DNA of 15,737 nucleotides from contig CABRZL010000044.1 in the NCBI GenBank assembly GCA_902475435.1, forward strand, positions 1 through 15,737, written 5' to 3'. The notes under the pieces were generated by a model. It searched no databases and was not told the origin of the DNA. It was given only the letters and a program-made list of their open reading frames with translations. This document shows, one piece after another, positions 7,230 to 13,159 of the stretch. This DNA is from an uncultured Eubacteriales bacterium. GTDB taxonomy: Bacteria; Bacillota; Clostridia; Oscillospirales; Oscillospiraceae. Position 1 is the stretch's first letter. Every line of letters starts with the position of its first letter. The position numbers and the translations under genes were made by a program.

Positions 7230-8912
7230 TCAGCCGGAGACACTGACATTACGATAATAGTTACTGGACCAGCCATTCCAAGATACAGTAAATCCGGAAA
7301 CTCTGGGATTCACCACGTATAGATGCTCTCTTGAATACAGCGGCACCCAAACAGCCTCATCCTGAATCAGGATCTTTTCCAGCTCCTGATATTCTGCAAT
7401 ACGCTCATCTTCATCTACAATACCACGGGCAGCCGCTACACGAGCAATAATTTCTTCATTTGTATAGCCAAACCCGCGGTTATTGATATTCTCCATGTTT
7501 CCGAAGAAGGAATAGATAAAGTTATCCGGGTCATTGAAGTCCGCAGACCATTCGCCAGTATAGGCATCCAGCTCTCCTGCGGCACGCTGATCCAAATAGC
7601 TGCCGGAGTCGATTTCCACCACACTGGCCTGAACGCCAATCTCAGCCCACTGTGCCGCCACAATTTCCAAAAGATCTTTTGTGGTCTGGCTGGCTTCTGA
7701 GGAGTAGCACAGCTCCATGGAGAAGCCATCGGCATATCCCGCCTCGGCCAACAGGCTCTTAGCTTCCTCTACATCATAAGGAATTTCGGGCAAATCCGGG
7801 TTATAACCAATCAGACCATGAGGGAAGATTCCATTTTCCACATTGCCCTGGCCTGCATAGAGGGCATCCAGGATAGCCTGTCGATCCACAGCCCGTTGGA
7901 GTGCCTTGCGCACCAACACGTTGTTTAGAGGCTCTACCGCCTCATTCAGGCCAATGTAGTTAATACCAACTCGTGTGCCGGATACAATCTGATCTGCATA
8001 GTCCGGGTTGTTCATAAAATATTCCATTTGAGACGCCGCGTTATCCAAATCCAGCAGATCCAGCTCGCCGTTTTCAAACATCATTCTCTGTGTAGCTTCG
8101 TCCGGCACATCCTTCATAATAATGCCCTCACACTTCGGTGCGCCGCTCCAGCAGTCAGGATTTGCTACCAGAACCATCTCGGAGTTTACAGCCCAGGAGT
8201 GGAAAATAAAGGGACCCGTTCCGATTGTCACAGATGGATCCAGACCAAACTGATCCCCGGCCGCCTCTGTCGTCTCTTCATCAAAGATGGAAGCACCCGG
8301 CGTAGTCAAACATGCCAAAAAGGCAGCATACGGCTGCGTTAACGTGATCTTAAAATTGTAGTCGTCAATGATTTCAAATCCAGTAAGCTCTGTTGCTTCA
8401 CCGTTTTGTAATTCCTCAGCGCCCTCAATAATATCGTAGATATCATCATTCACCGCTTTTTCGTAAGTCAACATACGAGTGATTGTGTAAAGAACATCAG
8501 AAGATGTGAGATCCGCACCATTGGAATATTTGACGCCCTCCTCTAATGTAAAGGAATACGTGAGACCGTCATCTGAAATTTCCCATGATTTCGCCAGCGA
8601 AGGAACAATCTCCGAAGTACCGTCATCATTGGCTTGAACCTCCACCAGCCGGTCAAAAATATTCATACCAACAGTATAATACTCTGTAGTACATTGAGGA
8701 TCAACGGTGTCAGGATTGCTTTCCACAATTCTTAAAAAGTTTGTGGTATCCAGGCCTGCTTCGGCCTGGTCTGCCCCCTCCTGAACAGATGTCTCTGTGC
8801 TTCCGCCAGAAGTCCCGGAGGATGCCGCACTGGAAGCCCCATTGCTTCCACATCCGGCCATCAGCCCCGCGAACAGCGAGAGTACCAACGTAAGGCTTAG
8901 AAATTTTTTCAT
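7230..8912 (-). CDS. Family 5 peptide-binding lipoprotein of the ABC importer
   Basis: A 560-residue extracellular solute-binding protein of the DppA/OppA (SBP family 5) type. A lipoprotein signal peptide (MKKFLSLTLVLSLFAGLMAG) ends in lipobox M-A-G-C with C21 as the anchored residue. A Ser/Gly/Ala linker of about 35 residues follows, then the family start (FLRIVESNPDTVDPQ, YTVGMNIFDRLVE) and the SWEISDDGLTYSFTLEEGVKYSNG motif. The NVLVRKALQRAVDRQAI motif lies mid-protein. ATG 8912 has AGGAG eight bases upstream; an open extension to 8954 lacks a signal peptide at its N-terminus and is rejected. It is followed by the two permeases and two ATPases, completing the transporter. The ligand cannot be predicted, since nickel- and peptide-binding members share these motifs, but the peptidase-rich context favours peptides. 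Confidence 0.95.
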   Translation of the reverse strand: MKKFLSLTLVLSLFAGLMAGCGSNGASSAASSGTSGGSTETSVQEGADQAEAGLDTTNFLRIVESNPDTVDPQCTTEYYTVGMNIFDRLVEVQANDDGTSEIVPSLAKSWEISDDGLTYSFTLEEGVKYSNGADLTSSDVLYTITRMLTYEKAVNDDIYDIIEGAEELQNGEATELTGFEIIDDYNFKITLTQPYAAFLACLTTPGASIFDEETTEAAGDQFGLDPSVTIGTGPFIFHSWAVNSEMVLVANPDCWSGAPKCEGIIMKDVPDEATQRMMFENGELDLLDLDNAASQMEYFMNNPDYADQIVSGTRVGINYIGLNEAVEPLNNVLVRKALQRAVDRQAILDALYAGQGNVENGIFPHGLIGYNPDLPEIPYDVEEAKSLLAEAGYADGFSMELCYSSEASQTTKDLLEIVAAQWAEIGVQASVVEIDSGSYLDQRAAGELDAYTGEWSADFNDPDNFIYSFFGNMENINNRGFGYTNEEIIARVAAARGIVDEDERIAEYQELEKILIQDEAVWVPLYSREHLYVVNPRVSGFTVSWNGWSSNYYRNVSVSG

Positions 8913-8942
8913 AGCATTCTCTCCTAATTGTGGAAAATGAAG

Positions 8943-8969
8943 TTTTTGTTTCAAAAAGCGTCATTTTTG
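8943..8969. repeat. Alternating TTTTTG / CAAAAA repeats in the leader of the binding-protein gene
   Basis: TTTTTG (8943-8948), CAAAAA (8952-8957) and TTTTTG (8964-8969) can form two mutually exclusive short hairpins sharing the middle arm. They sit in the untranslated leader between the candidate promoter and the ATG at 8912. AT-rich and weak, so possibly incidental. Confidence 0.25.
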
Positions 8970-9022
8970 AATAATGAAAATACATTTGTAAAACTTTCAT
9001 AGCTCCACTGAATATGTCTTTT

Positions 9023-9050
9023 ATTCTAACATAACTAGTCGAAAATGCAA
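9023..9050 (-). promoter_or_regulatory. Candidate promoter for the peptide importer operon
   Basis: On the minus strand TTGCAT (9045-9050) and TAGAAT (9023-9028) are 16 bp apart. The -10 matches five of six consensus bases and the -35 three of six. It would give a leader of about 100 bases before the binding-protein ATG. A perfect 12-bp palindrome lies just upstream at 9078-9089. Confidence 0.45.
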
Positions 9051-9077
9051 GAGGAAATTTTGCAAGATTTTATAAAA

Positions 9078-9089
9078 ATTATGCATAAT
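9078..9089. repeat. 12-bp palindrome upstream of the importer promoter
   Basis: ATTATGCATAAT is a perfect palindrome between the transglutaminase-like stop codon and the importer promoter, followed on the minus strand by TTTTTATAAAA. It could be an operator half-site pair or a weak AT-rich terminator; neither can be decided by eye. Confidence 0.3.
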
Positions 9090-9092
9090 AGA

Positions 9093-10466
9093 TTATTCCC
9101 AAGATAATTCTACAGACAAAGTCTCAGAAGTGCCATGCCATTGATCTTTTGGCAAGGCGCCGTTCTCCAATTCCACTTCGCCTCTCTGGTTGTCATAAGG
9201 ATCGCTGCGAAGATACTTTGTTGCAGGATCAAAGTCCGCCTGGAACTCAGATGCCAACACCACTCGGTAGGGATCTAAATTGCCAAAGTAAAAATTCCAA
9301 CGTTCTATTGCACCGTCCCGCCAGGCAGCTCCACCATAAGAACAGTCAGCCCAAAGCCAACCATAGGGTGCCACATAAAACATAGCCCAATCGTGACTAC
9401 CGGCGCCATTTTCATTGGCGTATAGACCTGATTGCCAACGGGCCGGAACTCCAGCAATACGGCACATAGTTACAAACGTCAAAGCCTGTACTCCGCAATC
9501 TCCCCGAAGCCTGGAAGCGCAGTACTCCGGAATCACAGGCAGACTTAGATAACTGCGCATATAACTGTAATTCACTTTCTGCGTAATAAAATCATAGATC
9601 TTTCTAGCAATCTTCAACGGGTTTTTCTCTTCCCCCACAATCTCTGCCGTCAATGCACGAAGATACGGCGTAAACACAATATGCGGGAGCTGTTCATTCC
9701 TGTCAAACTGCGGCTGTACCAACTCCACCTTCTCGGGATCTAGATTTACATAATTCATCCAATTTTCAAACGTGTAGACAATCTCTGTTTCTTTCAGTTT
9801 TTCTGCTTCCCCCTCAAAATAGATGGTACGCTGAGGCGCATCCGGCCGTGCCATGGATGTAAATGCAGGAGTTGACGATTCAAGATTCAAATTATGAATT
9901 TGGAATTTTTCCAAAGGGTATGGCATCCATATGTGAATTTTCTCATGTTCCTGTCCCGGTTGCAGGGAAACTTTCATCCTGGAACGAATCCTTAACTTGC
10001 ATTTTGCTCCCCCATGGGCTTTCATAAATGCAATAACCTCATCTCGGATCTCTGTTTCCGTTCGCTTTCCGGGGCCCGGTTCCGCCGGACAACGCTGTCT
10101 TGCCGCAATATCATTTCGGATCTTTATAAGATTTTCATAAAAGCTATCAATGTAACGGACCTGTCCATTGACAAAAATCCAGTCTACTACATTTTCTCTC
10201 CGAAGCTGCTCCAGCTCTTCCGGTCTCCAATTCTGTAGACGTTCAGACAGCACTTGCTCCGCTTCCTCTGGCGTGATAGTGTAATCCTGTTGCATCCGCT
10301 GAATTTGAGCAGCTTCCATCCGCAATTTGTGACGCAGCGTTTCCGGAATATTTTCTGCCATGCGCTGTTCAATTAAACGAAGGCAACCGTCAAAATCCCC
10401 ATACCATTTCAACTTTTCGATATCCTCCGGCAACGGATATCCAATCGACTCCAAAATTTCTTTCAT
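9093..10466 (-). CDS. Transglutaminase-fold (papain-like) cysteine hydrolase, cytoplasmic
   Basis: A 457-residue protein with an intact transglutaminase-core triad: C324 in RGDCGVQA, H358 in GSHDWAMFY and D374 in WLWADCS. The VPARWQSGLY segment between Cys and His is typical of the fold. Residues 1-125 are charged and mostly helical, with no family I recognise. Residues about 150-265 look like a beta-rich domain before the catalytic domain. There is no signal peptide or membrane segment, so it should act in the cytoplasm. Bacterial members of this fold are more often peptidases or amidases than crosslinking enzymes. The start at 10466 has GGAGG seven bases upstream. The gene follows the C39-like peptidase by 71 bp and precedes the importer operon, suggesting a role in processing imported peptides, which is inferred from context only. 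Confidence 0.87.
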   Translation of the reverse strand: MKEILESIGYPLPEDIEKLKWYGDFDGCLRLIEQRMAENIPETLRHKLRMEAAQIQRMQQDYTITPEEAEQVLSERLQNWRPEELEQLRRENVVDWIFVNGQVRYIDSFYENLIKIRNDIAARQRCPAEPGPGKRTETEIRDEVIAFMKAHGGAKCKLRIRSRMKVSLQPGQEHEKIHIWMPYPLEKFQIHNLNLESSTPAFTSMARPDAPQRTIYFEGEAEKLKETEIVYTFENWMNYVNLDPEKVELVQPQFDRNEQLPHIVFTPYLRALTAEIVGEEKNPLKIARKIYDFITQKVNYSYMRSYLSLPVIPEYCASRLRGDCGVQALTFVTMCRIAGVPARWQSGLYANENGAGSHDWAMFYVAPYGWLWADCSYGGAAWRDGAIERWNFYFGNLDPYRVVLASEFQADFDPATKYLRSDPYDNQRGEVELENGALPKDQWHGTSETLSVELSWE

Positions 10467-10516
10467 AGTACTTCCTCCCCCATAGTTCTTTACTTCTCAA
10501 CGGATTTTGTATAGTT

Positions 10517-10537
10517 GCAAATGTGCTCTCCATTTGC
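10517..10537. repeat. Inverted repeat between the C39-like and transglutaminase-like genes
   Basis: GCAAATG (10517-10523) and CATTTGC (10531-10537) form a perfect 7-bp inverted repeat abutting the stop codon of the C39-like gene. No T-tract follows on the minus strand. No convincing promoter for the transglutaminase-like gene was found in this 71-bp gap, so cotranscription with the C39-like gene is likely. Confidence 0.35.
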
Positions 10538-11146
10538 TCAAATTTTTCGAAGGCCCACCGCCTGCATTCCCAATTCTTGATACCGCTGCTTTACCAACAA
10601 CCGGTCATAGCCTACACACCCATGATTCATCCAGGGATCATTAAAATAATAAACCTGATCATCATACCCCACCAAAAGTAAACAATGCTGATGGTTTATC
10701 CACTGGAACTGTCCTACCCGATCCTCTAAGTTCCATACCGGACCGAGCTCTGAAGGTTCCATATTCAGCGTTGCCCAGAATACGACTGGCATATTATGGT
10801 CGATATATGTTTTCAACAGTTCAGCAATATCTTTTCCCCGCTCAACAAAAACGCGAAACCGTTCCCCAGCGACTCGTTGTATTGCCGCAGCAATACATGG
10901 CGCATAGCAGCCATAAGATCCCTTCTCGTTGTTATATGGGCTCCCAATAAATGCATCATCGGGATGTGGGCCATAAAGGCGTCCTTTTCGGAATGTAAGG
11001 TCTCTCTTTGAAAGATAGCGGTCGATAAATTCTTCCGGTGAAATGGGATACCCCAAGTAACGGAGAAGCATCACGGCTGAAATGCTTTCGCACCCGGTTG
11101 GGTACTTTTCAGTCTGGTCAATATAAGGCACTTCTATTATTTTCAA
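10538..11146 (-). CDS. C39-like (papain-fold) cysteine peptidase, cytoplasmic
   Basis: A 202-residue protein of the peptidase C39-like fold. With the TTG start, the oxyanion Gln is in VPYIDQ (Q11), the nucleophile Cys is in YPTGCESIS (C19), the His is in NHQHCLLLVGYDD (H154) and the Asp is in YYFNDPW (D170). The order Cys-His-Asp and the spacing fit. A GTG at 11155 opens the frame, but the AGGAG ribosome site abuts it with no spacing. The TTG at 11146 sits eight bases after AGGAG and is the better start. There is no signal peptide and no ABC transporter domain, so this is not a bacteriocin exporter-peptidase. The gene has its own promoter and is followed by the transglutaminase-like gene. Substrate unknown. 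Confidence 0.85.
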   Translation of the reverse strand: MKIIEVPYIDQTEKYPTGCESISAVMLLRYLGYPISPEEFIDRYLSKRDLTFRKGRLYGPHPDDAFIGSPYNNEKGSYGCYAPCIAAAIQRVAGERFRVFVERGKDIAELLKTYIDHNMPVVFWATLNMEPSELGPVWNLEDRVGQFQWINHQHCLLLVGYDDQVYYFNDPWMNHGCVGYDRLLVKQRYQELGMQAVGLRKI

Positions 11147-11190
11147 CTTCGGCACTCCTCTTCACATCTCCAAAATCATAAGACTATAGT

Positions 11191-11219
11191 ATTATACTTG
11201 TATTGTCCAGTTCAGGCAA
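11191..11219 (-). promoter_or_regulatory. Sigma-A-like promoter for the C39-like / transglutaminase-like genes
   Basis: On the minus strand TTGCCT (11214-11219), a 17-bp spacer and consensus TATAAT (11191-11196). Predicted start near 11184 gives a leader of about 38 bases to the TTG start. A short TTCCT/AGGAA inverted repeat lies just upstream. Confidence 0.72.
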
Positions 11220-11264
11220 TTCCTTGCTACAGGAAATTCGTAATTTTTTAACAGCTTTGTTGTC

Positions 11265-11303
11265 AAAAAACTGGCAGCAGAAATGACCTGCTGCCAGTTT
11301 TTC
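11265..11303 (-). terminator. Intrinsic terminator of the HdeD-like gene
   Basis: Perfect 15-bp inverted repeat (11266-11280 with 11288-11302; core CTGGCAGCAG / CTGCTGCCAG, seven-base loop) followed on the minus strand by six T residues. It lies 17 bp after the HdeD-like stop and before the C39-like promoter, insulating the two units. The plus strand also ends in five T residues. Confidence 0.9.
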
Positions 11304-11319
11304 TATAGTTTCTTTCAAA

Positions 11320-11841
11320 TCATTCGCTTCTCCAAATCAGCAGCAAATCGCCCACCGCATCTACAATCAGGAAAATCCCGGCAACCCGGAGAAGCACTTT
11401 TGCCGTTGAAAAGGGATTAAAAATAATCAATACCCCCATCACCAGCGTAAGGATCCCAACCGTCAGTGCCATCTTCCAACCATAACCTAAAGCCTTTGAT
11501 TCGCGGGCGCTTTGGACATCTCTGGCTCCGTGCATGATGAGCAGTATCCCCAGGACAATCCCTACCACCGAAACCAAAAATGTCGGTCTCAGCAGTACAA
11601 CCAACCCCGTTGCCAACTCCACAAGTCCCAGCACAAGATCTCCTTGCCCTATCGGTTTTCCGTGCCGTAATAGCGACGACAAAATTGACACAACTCCAGT
11701 GATTACCAAAATCCAACCTAAAATTAAAAACAAGGTCTCAATCGCGATTCCGGGCATCACGGTTAACATGATCCCCAAAATCAACGTCAAAACTGCCGTC
11801 AATAACATTTGCATTCTGATTTTTTGAAAGAACTCAAACAT
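11320..11841 (-). CDS. HdeD-like (DUF308) membrane protein
   Basis: A 173-residue, strongly hydrophobic protein with six predicted membrane helices, at about residues 10-30, 32-55, 64-85, 88-110, 120-142 and 147-170. Gly-rich helices containing LILG and GIVLGILLIMHGARD are characteristic of the HdeD/DUF308 family, which is linked to acid or envelope stress in enteric bacteria; its molecular function is unknown. The ATG at 11841 has AAGGAGG eight bases upstream; the frame is open to 12015 but that extension covers a large hairpin and has no membrane-protein character. It is monocistronic: a strong terminator follows, and a divergent intergenic region with its own leader hairpin precedes it. 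Confidence 0.87.
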   Translation of the reverse strand: MFEFFQKIRMQMLLTAVLTLILGIMLTVMPGIAIETLFLILGWILVITGVVSILSSLLRHGKPIGQGDLVLGLVELATGLVVLLRPTFLVSVVGIVLGILLIMHGARDVQSARESKALGYGWKMALTVGILTLVMGVLIIFNPFSTAKVLLRVAGIFLIVDAVGDLLLIWRSE

Positions 11842-11863
11842 AGGTCCGTCCTCCTTACAAAAT

Positions 11864-11896
11864 GGTACCGACACAGGGAACAGCTGTGCCGGTACC
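11864..11896 (-). promoter_or_regulatory. Leader hairpin upstream of the HdeD-like gene
   Basis: Arms GGTACCGACACAG (11864-11876) and CTGTGCCGGTACC (11884-11896) with a seven-base loop. The single non-Watson-Crick position becomes G-U in RNA read from the minus strand but A-C from the plus strand, favouring a structure in the HdeD-like transcript. It ends a few bases before AAGGAGG, so it could control translation or transcription of the membrane protein. Only four T residues follow, short for a terminator. Confidence 0.55.
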
Positions 11897-11995
11897 CTGG
11901 CAAACCGGCATCTCTTCGGAAAGAGTTTCATATAGGAGCGGAAAGAAAGAGAGGAGAACCGAAGATGGAAATTCGACACCAGGTTTACTGTTTGT

Positions 11996-12004
11996 ATCAT
12001 AGCA
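11996..12004 (-). promoter_or_regulatory. Weak extended -10 candidate for the HdeD-like gene
   Basis: Minus-strand TGCTATGAT is an extended -10 element (TGn plus TATGAT) without a good -35 box. It would place transcription start near 11989 and the hairpin inside a leader of about 150 bases. Confidence 0.25.
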
Positions 12005-12115
12005 CAGCAGATCATATGATGTGTGAATATTTTTTGAATTTCATCAATATTTTACTTGCTCCACTGTTTTCTTTGTCGATATTTGAACTTTTTCTCTTTT
12101 TTCTTGTAAAAATGA

Positions 12116-12144
12116 TTGCAAATTTTTTAGCCTCACAGTATAAT
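12116..12144 (+). promoter_or_regulatory. Sigma-A-like promoter for the DegV gene
   Basis: TTGCAA (12116-12121), 17-bp spacer, consensus TATAAT (12139-12144); predicted start near 12151, about 36 bases before the ATG at 12187. The two boxes and spacer are identical to the promoter of the PuuD-like gene. A second TATAAT at 12159-12164 lacks a -35 partner. Confidence 0.72.
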
Positions 12145-12186
12145 TATATTACTTTCACTATAATTTACAAACAGGAGTGCTCAACA

Positions 12187-13038
12187 ATGCGTATTCAAGT
12201 CACATCTGACAGTACTTGCGATCTTCTCCCAGAGTATCTTGAGACACATCACGTGGAAATTCTCCCTCTCTATATTATCATGAACGGAAAAACATACCGT
12301 GACGGCGTGGATATTTCCCCCTCTGAAATATTTGCACACGTGTCTGCCGGAGGCGATCTTTGTACCACTGCTGCAAGTAATGTGGACGATTATGGTAATA
12401 TGTTCTCTCGATTACTCCAGCAATCTGACGCCATTATTCATATTTCCATCAGTGCTGAATTTTCCTCCTGTTATCAAAACGCTCATACGGCAGCTTTGGA
12501 CTTTCCAGACCGCGTATTTGTAGTGGACTCTCGAAACCTTTCCAGCGGTCATGGCCATATCGTCTGTGAAGCAGTTAAAATGGCCGAGGCCGGAGTGCTG
12601 CCCCCGTCTGAAATTGCCAAAGAACTTCAAGCACTGACAAATCGAGTGGAAGCCAGCTTCCTTTTGGATCGCTTAGATTATATTCGGAAGGGTGGACGAT
12701 GCTCCGCTATAGTAGCGCTGGGTGCGAATCTTCTGAATCTGAAACCCTGCATTAACGTTGTGGATGGAAAAATGAAGGTAGGGAAAAAATATCGGGGTAA
12801 ATATGAAAAGTGTATTTTAGAATATGTACGTGATCGGCTTCAAAACCGGGACGACATTGTTTATGAGCGAATTTTTATTACACACACTTCTGTGGAAAAT
12901 GGTCTCGTTGATAAAATCCGAGAAGCCATTCAAACATACGCTCCATTTACAGAAATTATCGAAACTGAGGCCGGATGCACCATTTCCTGCCATTGTGGCC
13001 CCAATACGCTTGGCATTCTGTTTATCCGTTCCAAATAA
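12187..13038 (+). CDS. DegV family fatty-acid-binding protein
   Basis: A 283-residue protein of the DegV/FakB family. The N-terminal motif VTSDSTCDLLPEY is followed by LPLYIIMNGKTYRDGVD and the TTAASNVDDY segment. The HISISAEFSSCYQNA loop stands where relatives have SSGLSGTYQ. FVVDSRNLSSGHG and the diagnostic RLDYIRKGGR complete the pattern. Family members bind a fatty acid and hand it to a fatty acid kinase for phosphorylation; no kinase gene is in this window. S93 is kept in the usual loop but the following Gly-Thr is Ser-Cys. ATG 12187 has AGGAG nine bases upstream and gives the usual family length. The frame is open for a further 126 codons upstream, overlapping the HdeD-like gene antisense, which I regard as mostly fortuitous. 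The gene is monocistronic with its own promoter. Confidence 0.92.
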   Translation: MRIQVTSDSTCDLLPEYLETHHVEILPLYIIMNGKTYRDGVDISPSEIFAHVSAGGDLCTTAASNVDDYGNMFSRLLQQSDAIIHISISAEFSSCYQNAHTAALDFPDRVFVVDSRNLSSGHGHIVCEAVKMAEAGVLPPSEIAKELQALTNRVEASFLLDRLDYIRKGGRCSAIVALGANLLNLKPCINVVDGKMKVGKKYRGKYEKCILEYVRDRLQNRDDIVYERIFITHTSVENGLVDKIREAIQTYAPFTEIIETEAGCTISCHCGPNTLGILFIRSK

Positions 13039-13085
13039 CCAAAAGACTTTTTATCACAAAGTAGAAAACCTGATTATCACGCAAG

Positions 13086-13127
13086 ATACTCCCCCGCTCG
13101 TTACACAGTGAACCAGCGGGGGAGTAT
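13086..13127. terminator. Large hairpin between convergent DegV and flavin reductase genes
   Basis: Perfect 13-bp inverted repeat ATACTCCCCCGCT / AGCGGGGGAGTAT (13086-13098 and 13115-13127) with a 16-base loop, in the 121-bp gap between convergent stop codons. Position suggests a shared terminator, but neither side has a T-tract, so it is not a canonical intrinsic terminator. Confidence 0.5.
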
Positions 13128-13159
13128 TATGATTGAAGATCAAAATCAGGGGAAATTTG

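Larger units (their letters stand above)
11842..12186. other. 345-bp divergent intergenic region between HdeD-like and DegV genes
   Basis: It holds the long leader of the HdeD-like gene with a near-perfect hairpin (11864-11896) and a purine-rich stretch (11935-11970). An AT-rich tract rich in T runs (about 12020-12130) and the DegV promoter (12116-12144) follow. The plus-strand frame of DegV stays open throughout; see the separate finding on a possible N-terminal extension beginning at 11965. Confidence 0.7.

Noticed and set aside
7230..8912. Nickel-binding protein (NikA-like) instead of peptide-binding protein
   Set aside because: Family 5 proteins share the visible motifs, so it cannot be fully excluded, but no nickel gene is near and peptidases surround the operon.
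10538..11146. Bacteriocin exporter peptidase or bacteriocin system
   Set aside because: The C39-like protein stands alone with no exporter domain, and I found no small peptide gene with a double-glycine leader nearby.
11864..11896. Known riboswitch or T-box leader
   Set aside because: Only one simple hairpin is visible, with no conserved riboswitch core or T-box sequence that I recognise.
13086..13127. Canonical intrinsic terminator for DegV
   Set aside because: The stem is perfect, but neither strand has a T-tract after it and the loop is 16 bases, so I list it only as a probable terminator-like hairpin.
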